NCBI RefSeq assembly: GCF_004340685.1
Contig: NZ_SLUN01000002.1
Location: 124,001 to 188,000, forward strand
DNA: 64,000 bases
Reading direction: 5' to 3'
Origin: Hydrogenispora ethanolica
Lineage (GTDB): Bacteria; Bacillota; UBA4882; UBA8346
The position numbers were made by a program, and so were the translations under genes. Positions 33,771 to 43,200 of this stretch are shown in pieces. The stretch's first letter is position 1. Each line of letters starts with the position of its first letter. The notes beneath the pieces are model-generated. The model did no database searches, had not been told where the DNA came from, and saw nothing but the letters and a program-made list of their open reading frames with translations.

Positions 33771-34043
33771 TTCATTCCCAAAAGCAAGCGGTTTATCCAC
33801 AGAAGAACGATCGGGAACGCTTCAGGCAACTGCTTCATTCACAAATGATCGATCTCGATTCACAAAAGGAAGATCTTTATCCACCAATGATGGATCTTGA
33901 TTCACAAATGATCGATCCGGAATGGCTCAAGCAATCGCTTCATTCACAAAAGCAAGTGACTGATTCACAGCGGATCGATCCGGAATGATTCAAGCAACTG
34001 CTTCATTCACAAAAGCAGGTACTTTAGCCACAGAAGATCGACG
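33771..34043. repeat. 21-bp tandem array, family B, copy 1 (13 units)
   Basis: Exactly 13 units of 21 bp, starting at 33771, 33792, 33813, 33834 and so on to 34023. The common unit is TTNATTCACAAATGATCGATC. Units 3, 8 and 11 are a spacer type (CGGAATGATTCAAGCAACTGC-like). Unit 2 contains TTATCCACA (33793-33801), an exact DnaA-box consensus; units 6 and 13 differ from it by one base, and several others read T(C/G)ATTCACA. Many GATCGATC palindromes. It is the reverse orientation of the array at 55938-56210. It fills most of the gap between two minus-strand genes. Confidence 0.92.
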
Positions 34044-34099
34044 GGGGATCGCCGCCGCGGGCGCTTGGCCCGTCCGTGAAGCGGCGTTCCGGGCCGCGG

Positions 34100-35482
34100 T
34101 TACTGCGGCGCGCCGGCGGGACCGGTCGCCCGCTCCCGCCGGCTGATATTGACGCAGCCGGTCTCCTTGATCCACAGGATGAAGAGGATTCCCAGCGCCA
34201 GGACGACGGCGCAGCACCAGAAGGCGGTCCGGTAGGCCGACAGCGGATAGATCCGGACGCCGTGCGCGGCGAGGCCTCCCCAGTTCCGGTCCAGCACCCA
34301 GCCGAAGAGCGGCTGCAGCAGGGCGGCGCCGACGAACGAGCCCGAATTGACGATCCCAGCGACGACCCCGGTCCACTGCGGCGGATTGACCTCCTTGCCG
34401 CAGGCCACATTGAGGTTGACGCCGGACATGCCCAGGCCGATCCCGAAACAGAGGGGGTAGAGCGCCCACTCGGGCGGCCGGCCGCCGTTCCAGACCGTCA
34501 GCAGCAGCCAGACGCCGAGGAAGCCCGAGGAGACCAGGAGATTGGGCAGCCGCCGGGTGGCGCGGCGGTCGGACCAGAGGCCGATGAGCGGCCCGCCGAC
34601 CATGGTGCCGGCGGCCATGGCCAGGATGTGGTTGGAGGCGGCCACCCGCGACATGCCGTAGATCTGCATGAAATAGGGCACCGCCCAGAGGCCCATGAAG
34701 GCCATGTAGACGCCGTAGACCGCCACCGAGGCCCAGAAAGGCCACCAGGTGTAGGGATTCAGCAGGATTTTTTGCAGGCTGTCCCAACCGTTCTCCGGCG
34801 GCGCGGGTTCGGCCGCGGCCGCGGCCAGCGGCGGTCCGCCGCCCTCCCGGGCTTCCACCGCGGCGATGGACGGCAGGCCGACCGCGGCCGGGCGGTCCCG
34901 TACCAGCAGCCAGCAGGCCACCGCCGCCAGCAGCGAGTAGGCGGCGATCGCCAGGAAGGAGACGCGCCAGCCGAAGCGGTCGACGAAGAACGCCAGCGGC
35001 GTGGCTGCCAGCAGAAAGCCGGCGCTGCCCGCGACGACGATCAGGCCGGTCATGGTCGCGAACTCGCGGCCCCGGAACCACTCGGCGTGGATCTTGACGA
35101 TATTGACATAGATCAGGCTCACTCCCAGGCTGGAAAGGAACCGGCCGCAGTAAAGGACGGTGAGGTTGGGCGCCAGGCCGAAGAGGGTCGCGCCCAGCGC
35201 GGCCACGGCCAGGGCCAGCAGGATGGTACGTCGCGGGCCGAAACGGTCCGCCAGGAGCCCCGCGGGAACCTGCATGGCGGCGTAGGTGTAAAAATAAACC
35301 GCCGCCAATCCGCCGAGGTCGGCGGCGCGGGTGATGGCGAACTCTCGCATCAGGCTGTCGGCCACCACGCCGGTGGCGGTGCGGTGAAAGTATGAGGCTA
35401 GAAAAGCGAAGGCCAACGGGGTCCAGACCAGCCAGCGGCGGCGGTTCAGCCGCGCCATCCGCTGCTGCCATGACGCATCCAT
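34100..35482 (-). CDS. MFS transporter
   Basis: 460 residues with about 12 membrane segments. The MFS loop 2-3 signature appears as GLLADRFGPRRTILLALAV and again in the second half as GLWSDRRATRRLPNLLVS. The N-terminal FLASYFHRTATGVVADSLM resembles organic-anion/sugar-acid type members. A central cytoplasmic loop is Ala/Pro-rich. ATG at 35482 is chosen because GGAGGAAA lies 7 bases upstream; ATG 35524 is in frame but lacks a site. Substrate unknown; no catabolic gene is cotranscribed. Confidence 0.9.
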   Translation of the reverse strand: MDASWQQRMARLNRRRWLVWTPLAFAFLASYFHRTATGVVADSLMREFAITRAADLGGLAAVYFYTYAAMQVPAGLLADRFGPRRTILLALAVAALGATLFGLAPNLTVLYCGRFLSSLGVSLIYVNIVKIHAEWFRGREFATMTGLIVVAGSAGFLLAATPLAFFVDRFGWRVSFLAIAAYSLLAAVACWLLVRDRPAAVGLPSIAAVEAREGGGPPLAAAAAEPAPPENGWDSLQKILLNPYTWWPFWASVAVYGVYMAFMGLWAVPYFMQIYGMSRVAASNHILAMAAGTMVGGPLIGLWSDRRATRRLPNLLVSSGFLGVWLLLTVWNGGRPPEWALYPLCFGIGLGMSGVNLNVACGKEVNPPQWTGVVAGIVNSGSFVGAALLQPLFGWVLDRNWGGLAAHGVRIYPLSAYRTAFWCCAVVLALGILFILWIKETGCVNISRRERATGPAGAPQ

Positions 35483-35716
35483 GCCGGTTTCCTCCACGAA
35501 GCGAAAATAAGCGGTATGCTTCAACCCATTCTACACGGATCCGGCGATCTCCTGCAGCGGAGCGTCAGGAAAACCGTTCCGACTGCCGATAAACTGGAGA
35601 ACCCCGCTGCGGGCGGGGCAGCTTCGCCCGCCGGCGATCCGCGATTGCCATTAAATTTGGGCGCGGGATGTTGTACAATAGAGGGGGAAATTCAGTAACG
35701 ACAGGGGATGTTTTCA

Positions 35717-36742
35717 ATGAGCGAAGGACCAAGTTATCCGGCGGGGATTGAAAGAAGCGTCTGGCAGGGCGAACCGGTGGTGCGGCTGCGGGCCGGCGGG
35801 TATGAGGCGGTATTGGTGCCCGGAGTCGGGGCCCAGATCATCGAGCTGCGGGAGCTCCGGCGCGGCCTGGAACTATTGCGGCCGCCCGTTGCGGTGGACC
35901 TGGAGGCCTTCAAGGCCCGGCCGCAGATCTACGGGCTCCCGCTGCTCTTCCCGCCCAACCGGATCGAAGACGGCAAGCTGCCCATCGCCGGCCGCGCGGT
36001 GGAGCTGCCGGTGAATGACGCCAAGGGGCACAACCATATCCACGGCTTCCTGCGGACCCGCCCCTGGCAACTGACCCGGGCGGAAATCGCCGGGGACGCG
36101 GTCGAGGCGGAGGCGGTCTTCCGCGGCGACGGCGCGACCGATTCCTATGCCGCGTACTTAAACCAATTTGAATTTAAGCAGGAATACGTTTTATCCGGTG
36201 CCGGGCTGCGGCAGCGCTTGACCGTCACCAACCGGGCCGCCGTCGCGCTGCCCCTGGGCGTCGGCTTTCATACCGCCTTTCGGGTGCCGTTCCATCCGGA
36301 GAGCAGCGCCGCGGACTGCCGGCTACTGGTCTCGGTGGGCCGGGGATGGGAGCTGACCGAGCGCATTCTGCCCACCGGGAAATTGCTGCCCTTGAACGAA
36401 CATGACCGGGCCTACCGGAGCGGCGGCGCTCCGCTGCAGGGGACCCCGATCTCCGGCCATTTCACCGCCGAGGAGTTGACGGTGGACGGCCGGCCGTTCC
36501 ACGGCGCGATCATCGAGGACCGCTCCAAGGGGCTCCGCGTGGTCTATACGGTGGACCGGCAATACCGCCACTGGATGCTCTGGAACGACGACGGCGCGTC
36601 GGGCTTCTTCTGCCCCGAGCCTCAGACCTGGGCCATCAATGCGCCCAACCTGGACCTGGCGCCGGAACTCACCGGCTATCAGGAGCTGCAGCCTGGCGCT
36701 AGCTGGACGGCGGAAAGCGCGATCGCGGTCCGCGAGGTGTAG
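35717..36742 (+). CDS. Aldose 1-epimerase family protein
   Basis: 341 residues with the galactose-mutarotase fold: YEAVLVPGVGAQIIELRE, LLFPPNRIEDGKLPIAGR, the conserved GHNHIHGFLRTRPWQL (catalytic His region), then PLGVGFHTAFRVPF and the C-terminal FFCPEPQTWAINAPN, whose Glu would be the base. It interconverts anomers of free or phosphorylated sugars. ATG 35717 is preferred to 35708 because GGGGA sits about 9 bases upstream. Confidence 0.88.
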   Translation: MSEGPSYPAGIERSVWQGEPVVRLRAGGYEAVLVPGVGAQIIELRELRRGLELLRPPVAVDLEAFKARPQIYGLPLLFPPNRIEDGKLPIAGRAVELPVNDAKGHNHIHGFLRTRPWQLTRAEIAGDAVEAEAVFRGDGATDSYAAYLNQFEFKQEYVLSGAGLRQRLTVTNRAAVALPLGVGFHTAFRVPFHPESSAADCRLLVSVGRGWELTERILPTGKLLPLNEHDRAYRSGGAPLQGTPISGHFTAEELTVDGRPFHGAIIEDRSKGLRVVYTVDRQYRHWMLWNDDGASGFFCPEPQTWAINAPNLDLAPELTGYQELQPGASWTAESAIAVREV

Positions 36743-36774
36743 CCGGGCTGGCGCTTTTCATAGGGGATAAAGTG

Positions 36775-36814
36775 AAACGGGCCGTGCCGGATGATGCCGG
36801 GACGGCCCGTTTTT
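36775..36814. terminator. Bidirectional terminator between epimerase and nitroreductase
   Basis: AAACGGGCCGTGCCGG pairs with GCCGGGACGGCCCGTTT around a short loop (one mismatch) and is followed by TTTT; A residues flank the other side. Confidence 0.9.
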
Positions 36815-36838
36815 GCAGCGCAATCCCCGGGGAGGAGC

Positions 36839-37405
36839 TTATTCCCAAACCAGCACCTCAGGGGGCTTCCGGCTGTAACCGGACGGAACCGCCTCCGGAT
36901 AACCGAGGATCAACGGCGCCACCGCCTGATAGTCTTGGGGGATGCCCAGTTCCTCCTTGAAGGCGGGGTCGTTCACCAGGAGCGTGGCGAAACCGATCCA
37001 GCAGCTCCCGAGGCCCAGCCCGTGCGCTGCCAGCATCAGGTTTTCCGCCGCCAGGCAGCAGTCGCCGAGCGCCATGGGGGAAACGTTCCCGTAACGGCTG
37101 TAAATGATCACCAGGGTCCCCGCGTCGTAAAAGATGTTAAAATCGGGCTTGGATAAGAGCGCCAGGTAACCCTGGGGATCGGCTTGGTTCTTGAACCATT
37201 CCAGAAAAAGCGCCTTGGCGCGATCCGAATAACCCAGCAACCGGTCCCGGTCTTGAATGACCGCGAACGCCCAGGGTTGCGAGTTGGAGGCGCTCGGCGC
37301 CAGAGTGGCCGCTTCCAGCAGCCGGCCGACGACCTCTTTCGGGACCGGATCATCCTTGTACTTGCGGATTGAGCGCCGCTGATAAATGGCTTCCATCAAT
37401 TCCAT
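36839..37405 (-). CDS. Nitroreductase family protein
   Basis: 188 residues: EAIYQRRSIRKYKDDPVPKE (FMN phosphate binding), ATLAPSASNSQPWAF, then DCCLAAENLMLAAHGLGLGSCWI and the C-terminal APLILGYPEAVPSGYSRKP. It is a second, different member from the one at 7248. It uses FMN and NAD(P)H; its substrate is unknown. The stop faces the epimerase across a shared terminator. Confidence 0.9.
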   Translation of the reverse strand: MELMEAIYQRRSIRKYKDDPVPKEVVGRLLEAATLAPSASNSQPWAFAVIQDRDRLLGYSDRAKALFLEWFKNQADPQGYLALLSKPDFNIFYDAGTLVIIYSRYGNVSPMALGDCCLAAENLMLAAHGLGLGSCWIGFATLLVNDPAFKEELGIPQDYQAVAPLILGYPEAVPSGYSRKPPEVLVWE

Positions 37406-37525
37406 TCCTGATTCCTCCGTTTCTCGCCCATTTCGGGACGATTCCCATGGGGGCGGATATTGACCCTGAATAGACCGGTACTTTCCTTTGGGACGCCGGA
37501 TCGGCGCTGCGAGCGCTCTCCGGCC

Positions 37526-38041
37526 TCAAGTGGCGACCTCCTTTTGCAGAAAGCAGACGGTGAACGGCAGGTGGGGGAAGTTTTTCAGGCCGGTCTCCCG
37601 GAATCCGTAGGCCTGATACCAACGCTTCAAACGGGCATTTTCGTCGATGATGGCGATGGAGACCCGCCGGCCGCCGGCCGCCCGGACTGTCCGGAAGGCG
37701 AAATCCAGCAATTGGCGGCCATAACCGCAGTGCCGGTAGTCCGGATGGACCGCCAGCTTTTCCAGATAATAAAGTTCGGGGTCGGCCTTTTCGAGGGCCA
37801 CAAAGCCGATGCTCCGTCCTTCCTTGCGCAGGGCGTACAGCTTGACGCCTTTCTGCCGTAGCGCTTCCAGGTCGCTCCGGTCCAAAAAGGCCGGATTGGT
37901 CGGGCAATTCGCCGGGGTCAGCCGCAGCTCGGCGGCGACGGTCCCGAAAGCGGCCCGGATCAGGACCGCGCTCTCCTCCAGCGGTTCGGCCGGGCCCAAC
38001 TCCCGGATCACCGGTTGCTCCCGGTTCGTTTGATTCTCCAT
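37526..38041 (-). CDS. GNAT family N-acetyltransferase
   Basis: 171 residues with clear acetyl-CoA motifs: YLEKLAVHPDYRHCGYGRQL (motif A; HCGYGR replaces the usual Q/R-x-x-G-x-G/A) and SIAIIDENARLKRWYQAYGF (motif B). GGAGGGGAAA is upstream of the ATG. The substrate cannot be inferred. Confidence 0.88.
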   Translation of the reverse strand: MENQTNREQPVIRELGPAEPLEESAVLIRAAFGTVAAELRLTPANCPTNPAFLDRSDLEALRQKGVKLYALRKEGRSIGFVALEKADPELYYLEKLAVHPDYRHCGYGRQLLDFAFRTVRAAGGRRVSIAIIDENARLKRWYQAYGFRETGLKNFPHLPFTVCFLQKEVAT

Positions 38042-38263
38042 CCCATGTTTCCCCTCCGTTTTCCGGCTTTTTAGGGCGGGCTCCGGCCCCGCGGTTATTT
38101 TGCAATAGATTCGCTACCGAGTGGAATTTTCCTATCGGTTTCCTTCCAAATTTTCCAAGAAGGATGGAAGAGGGGGCCGGTCGATCCCCGGATTGGCGCG
38201 GTTTTATGGTAAGCGGATGACCCGGGGAGAGACCGGGGCGGGCGAAGGAGCTTGGCGGCGTCT

Positions 38264-38291
38264 TGACAATCAGTAGACGAAAATATATAAT
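38264..38291 (+). promoter_or_regulatory. Promoter of the DUF2087 cassette
   Basis: TTGACA (38264-38269) and TATAAT (38286-38291), 16-base spacer. GTAGACG occurs twice, inside the spacer near 38275 and again near 38304, as a possible operator. Confidence 0.82.
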
Positions 38292-38329
38292 GACTACATA
38301 AATCGTAGACGGATAAGGTGAAAAATCGG

Positions 38330-39088
38330 ATGGAATTGTCAAAATTATTCTGGAACGCCAGCTTGGCGGAGATGAAGCGGGGCTATGTCGCCGACCTCGC
38401 GACCGAAGAGTTTGTCTGCATCCTGTGCGGGGAACGGTTCACCCAGGGGCGGATCTATCCCAAGGGCGATCTTTGGCTAGACGCCGAGCGGGCGGTCCGG
38501 ACTCATATTGCGGACGAACATTCTTCTACGTTCGCTTTCTTATTGGAACTGGACAAAAAATATACCGGACTCACCGAGCATCAGAAGAACCTGCTGACCT
38601 GTTTTTATCAGAACTTCAGCGATAAAGAGATCGCCGCCAAGATGGAGAACGGCAACACCTCCACCATCCGCAACCAGCGTTTCTCCTTCCGGGAAAAGGC
38701 CAAGCAGGCCAAGGTGTTTCTGGCCATCATGGAACTGCTGGAGGAACGCTCCAAGGCGGAGCCCTTCATCGAGATCCCACGCGGCGCCACGATGGTGGAC
38801 GAAAGGTTCGCCATCACCGAGCCGGAGAGCCGCTCGATCCTGGAGACTTATTTCAAAGAAGGACCGGACGGTCCCTTGCATAGCTTTCCCAAAAAAGAAA
38901 AACGCAAGGTCGTTATCTTGAAACACCTGGTGCAACGGTTTGACCCGAAACGGAAGTATACCGAGAAAGAGGTCAACCAGCTCCTGAAAGCTGCTTATGA
39001 CGACTATGTCACGGTGCGCCGCTACCTGATCGAGTACGGCTTTATGGATCGCCACGCCGACGGCAGTCTCTACTGGGTGAAAGACTGA
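38330..39088 (+). CDS. DUF2087 protein with N-terminal zinc-finger-like and HTH regions
   Basis: 252 residues. The N-terminal part has EEFVCILCGERFTQGRIYPK with HIADEH downstream, a possible C2H2 zinc site. The middle part (LTEHQKNLLTCFYQNFSDKE, NTSTIRNQRFSFREK) looks like a LuxR-type helix-turn-helix. The C-terminal 90 residues are DUF2087 (KEKRKVVILKHLVQRFDPKR, YTEKEVNQLLKAAYDDYVTV, RRYLIEYGFMDRHADGSLYW). It is probably a transcriptional regulator. First gene of a three-gene cassette, with AAGGTG before the ATG and its own strong promoter. Confidence 0.85.
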   Translation: MELSKLFWNASLAEMKRGYVADLATEEFVCILCGERFTQGRIYPKGDLWLDAERAVRTHIADEHSSTFAFLLELDKKYTGLTEHQKNLLTCFYQNFSDKEIAAKMENGNTSTIRNQRFSFREKAKQAKVFLAIMELLEERSKAEPFIEIPRGATMVDERFAITEPESRSILETYFKEGPDGPLHSFPKKEKRKVVILKHLVQRFDPKRKYTEKEVNQLLKAAYDDYVTVRRYLIEYGFMDRHADGSLYWVKD

Positions 39089-39133
39089 AGCGAAGGCGCC
39101 TTGGATGGACGGAAAACGAAAGGAAGGATTGAA

Positions 39134-39571
39134 ATGGAAACTCCTTGCATATCGTATGAAACCTTTACCAAACGGCTGGTGGATCTCTGCCTGCGGAGCG
39201 GGATGACCGAATTCCCGACCAAACGCCGGGATCAGCTTATCCTATTGAAAAGTCTGGCCGTCGCCTTCGACCCCGGCCGGGAGTACGCCGAAGTCGCGGT
39301 GAACCAGGTGATCCAACACTGGCTGACTGCGGCCAGCTGCTTCGCGGGCTGGGATCACGTCACCATGCGCCGCCGGCTGGTGGAGGAACGGTTCCTCGAC
39401 CGTAAGCCGGACGGCTCCTGTTACCGCGTAAGTCCGGCCAGCCCGCCCGACTGCGCCTTCGATCCGGCGGTGGCGGGGACCGATCTCCACCGGGTGCTGG
39501 CCGAAGGCGAGCGGGCGATCGCCCAGCGCAAAGCCGAGTATCTGCAGAAACAGGCGCTGAGCCAAGGATGA
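39134..39571 (+). CDS. DUF2087 domain protein
   Basis: 145 residues, a stand-alone DUF2087: FPTKRRDQLILLKSLAVAFD, REYAEVAVNQVIQHWLTAA and MRRRLVEERFLDRKPDGSCY, parallel to the C-terminal domain of the gene before it. ATG at 39134 with AGGAAGG upstream, 45 bases after the first gene. The function of DUF2087 is not established; winged-helix-like DNA binding is suspected. Confidence 0.85.
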   Translation: METPCISYETFTKRLVDLCLRSGMTEFPTKRRDQLILLKSLAVAFDPGREYAEVAVNQVIQHWLTAASCFAGWDHVTMRRRLVEERFLDRKPDGSCYRVSPASPPDCAFDPAVAGTDLHRVLAEGERAIAQRKAEYLQKQALSQG

Positions 39572-39599
39572 GTTTTTGTTGTAAAGGAGGGTATGCATC

Positions 39600-39962
39600 A
39601 TGGATAAGCGCGCCGAAATGAAATTAGCCTATAAGAACCGGCCCAAGCACATGGGGATATTTCAGATTCGAAACCGGGTCAACGGCAAAGTGCTGTTGGG
39701 CAGTTCGCTCAATCTCGACGGGATGCTGAACCGCTTCCAGATGATGACCCAATATGACTGGGGCTGGAAAGGCAACAGCCGGCTCGACGCGGAAATGAAA
39801 GCCTACGGACCGGAGAATTTTGAAATCGAGATCCTGGACCGGTTGAAACCCAACGAAGACCCGCTCTACGACTACCGCGAGGACCTGAAGGCCTTGGAGG
39901 AATTGTGGCTGGAGAAGCTGCAGCCCTATGACGAGCGGGGGTATCACAAGCGAAAACCGTAA
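39600..39962 (+). CDS. GIY-YIG family nuclease-like protein
   Basis: 120 residues. MGIFQIRNRVNGKVLLGSSL corresponds to the GIY...YIG strand pair (here GIF and LLG), followed by an Arg helix (LDGMLNRFQMM), and AYGPENFEIEILDRLKP carries the conserved Glu region. Members of this subgroup are small and often lie next to DUF2087 proteins in Firmicutes. The first Tyr is Phe and the second is Leu, so nuclease activity is uncertain. AAAGGAGGG precedes the ATG by about 9 bases. Confidence 0.88.
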   Translation: MDKRAEMKLAYKNRPKHMGIFQIRNRVNGKVLLGSSLNLDGMLNRFQMMTQYDWGWKGNSRLDAEMKAYGPENFEIEILDRLKPNEDPLYDYREDLKALEELWLEKLQPYDERGYHKRKP

Positions 39963-39997
39963 CGGTTTGGGGAGCTTCGGCCCCTTGGCAAGCAATG

Positions 39998-40033
39998 GCG
40001 GATCGGCGTCGCAATGACGCGATCCGCTTTTTT
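39998..40033 (+). terminator. Terminator of the DUF2087/GIY-YIG cassette
   Basis: GCGGATCG / CGATCCGC outer stem plus GTC/GAC inner pairs, followed by TTTTTT. Confidence 0.85.
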
Positions 40034-40275
40034 GTCGGCGAATAATTCAGCGCACCGCGTCTCAAACGGCAGGAAAAATCATCCAAGGCACCGAAGTGTT
40101 GTTCCATAGTTTTTAATCCGAAGGGTCCAAACGATCGCACGTTTTTTCTTCGAATACAATAGGTCGCAATCCGCCCGGGGTTTGAGAAACGGATTGCGAT
40201 CGATACGGGATGATATTTTGAATCTCCGCCGGATTCCTGGTCTACGGGCGCATGGGAGGGAGAACGTTCCTGGCG

Positions 40276-43200
40276 ATGAATCATGACCAATCTATCTTTC
40301 GCGGCAGCGGCGAACGCGATTATGCGCTGTTCACCCTGATGGCGGACGGCTATGCCTTGCACGAGCTCATCTTCGACGAGCAGGGGGCGCCTTGCGACTA
40401 CCGTTTCCTGGATTTGAACCCGGGGTTCGAGCGGATCACCGGGCTCAAGCGGGAAGCGGTGATCGGCAAGGCCAAGAGTCAGGTGTTGCCGGGGGACGAC
40501 CGGCGCTGGCTGAAGCTCTACGCCCGGGTGGCGCTGACCGGGGAGCCGCTCCGTTTCCACAGTTACGCCGGGGAGCTGGACCGGCACTATGACATTTACG
40601 TCTCCTGTCCGGAATGGGGCCAGTTCGCGCTGGTCTTCATGGAGAGGGGAGGACCCCGCCAGTCCCGCGACCGGTTGACCTATCTGGCCTCGTTCCCCGA
40701 AAAGAATCCGAATCCGATTATGGAATTGGAGCTGGACGGTAATATCCGCTACGCCAACCCGGCCGCATTTCAGCTCTTCCCGGATTTGCTGGAGAAAGGG
40801 ATGGACCATCCTTGGCTGGCGGACTGGCCGGCGGTCTCCCGCACGTTTCAGACGGGAGGAACCGAAATGGTCAGCCGGATACTCGCTCTCGACGATCGCA
40901 GCTATCAACAGCTTTTTTTATTTTTAGCGGAGGAGCGCGCCGTTCGCCTCTATAGCCACGAAGTGACCGAGCAGAGCCGGTTGACCGCGGCGCTTCAGGA
41001 GAGCGAAGCCAGGCTGCGGGCGATCGTGGACAACATGCCGATCGGCGTCTGGTTTACCGACGAGGCCGGGACCATTGTATATGGAAACGAAGCCGGCCGG
41101 CGGATCTGGTCCGGAGCCCGCTATGTCGGACCGGAGCGGTTCCACGAGTACCGGGCCAGGTGGCTGGATACCGGGGAGCCGCTCAGGCCGGAGGATTGGG
41201 CGATTACGCGCGCCATCCGGGAGGGCGAAACCAGCCTGGACCAAGAACTGGTCATCGAATGCTTTGACGGCGCCCAGAAAATCATCCTCAATTCGGCCGT
41301 GCCGTATCATTCCCCGGATGGGCAAATTCGCGGCGTGGTGATGCTCAACGAAGACATCACCGGGCGCAAAAGGATGGAAGAGGCTCTACACCAGAGCGAA
41401 CGGCGGTTCCGGGCGATGTTCGAAAGCCACCAGGCGGTCATGCTGCTCATCGAACCCCATGGCGGCACAATCATCGATGCCAATGCGGCGGCCGCCGAAT
41501 TTTACGGTTATCCGCGCGCCCGGTTGTGCGGCATGAGGATCCAGGAGATCAATCAGCTTCCCGAGGACGATGTGGCTAAGCTGCGCGGGAAGACGCTGGA
41601 AGAGCGTAGGGGTTATTATATTTTCCCGCACCGGCTCGCCGGCGGCGAGCTCCGCTGGGTCGAAGTCCACTCCACGCCGGTAGAGATTGGCGGCCGGCCG
41701 TTGCTCTTCTCCATCATTCACGACATCACCGAACGCCAGCGCTTCGAAGCGGCGCTCCAGGAGAACCGGGCCGAACTGGCCGCGGCCAATGAAGAGCTCC
41801 AGGCCCAACAGGAAGAATTGACCGCCGCTTATGAGGAGCTCCAAGCCCAGCAGGAAGAACTGACCGCGGCCAACGAGGAACTCCAGGCCCAACAGGAAGA
41901 ACTCACGACCGCCTATCAAGAGTTGCAGCGCCAGGACGCCACCGTCCGGGAACATGCGGCGGCAGCGCTCCGGGCGCGCGACGAGGCGCAGCAACGCGCG
42001 GCCGAGCTGAGTGCGACCCTCGCCGCCATCGCCGCGGGGATCATCATTTATGATCCGGCCGGCCAAATCGTGCACATCAACGAATTCGCCATGAATTTGC
42101 TGAATTATCCCCGGGAACAGTATCATACGGCTTACGCGGAGCGGATCATGAAGCTGAATCTCTGCAAAGCGGACGGCACGCCGTATTCGCTGAATGAGAC
42201 TCCGTTATACCGGGCGTTGCGGGGCGAGGTGACCCGCGACGAAGAGATGGTGATCATGCGGGAGCCCGGAGACCCGGTTTGGCTGGGAGGAACGGTCGCC
42301 CCCATCTATGATTCCCAGGGGGCGACTCTGGGCGTGATCTTTGTCTTCCAAGATATCACCGCGCGAAAACGCCAGCTCGAAGACAGGCTGGCCTCCGAGC
42401 GGGAGCTGCTCCGGGTCACGCTGGACGCCATCGGCGAGGGCGTGGTGGCGAGCGACCCGGGGGGACGGGTCTTTTTGATGAACGAAGCCGCCGCCGGCCT
42501 GACCGGATATTCGCAGGCCGAGGCCAGTGGCGAGCCGTTCCACAAGATCATGTACATTATCGACGACAAGACCAGCGAGCCGCTGGTGGAGATCGCCGCC
42601 ATGCGAACCATTAACCATCCGATATTGGTGACCCGCGATTTGCGGGAGGTTCCGATCGCCATCAACCATTCGCCCATCAAGGCCAAGGATGGCCGGGTCA
42701 TCGGAACGGTTACGGTTTTCCAGGACATCTCCGCCAAACAGAAGACCGAGCGGGAGCTGCTCAAGGCTGAGAAGCTGGAATCCCTGGGGATTCTGGCTGG
42801 CGGCATCGCCCACGACTTCAATAATATCCTGGCGGCCATCCTCTCCAACATCCAGCTGGCCATGTTCAAACTGGAGAAGAACGAGGATGTCCGGACCTAT
42901 CTGCTGAACACCGTGGAGACGGCCCGCAGGGCCAGCGAGCTCACCAAACAGTTGCTCACCTTCTCGAAAGGGGGCGTTCCGGTCAAAAAAGACGCCTCCC
43001 TCATCGAGTTGCTCCGGGAAAACACCGAGTTCGTGCTCAGAGGTTCCAAGACCAAGGCGGAGTTCGCGATTCCCGACGATCTCTGGGCGGCCACCATCGA
43101 TGTCGGCCAGATCAGCCAGGTCATTAATAATTTGGTGATCAATGCCAAGCAGGCCATGCCCAGGGGCGGGGTGCTCCGGGTGAGCGCCGAGAATTGCGTG

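Noticed and set aside
33793-33801. Chromosomal origin oriC
   Set aside because: One or a few DnaA boxes are present, but there is no dnaA, dnaN, rpmH or AT-rich unwinding element beside this array.
33771-34043. CRISPR array
   Set aside because: Units are contiguous, 21 bp, mutually similar along their whole length, with no unique spacers and no cas genes.
34076-35395. 439-codon plus-strand open frame over the MFS gene
   Set aside because: Shadow; composition is that of an antisense of a membrane protein.
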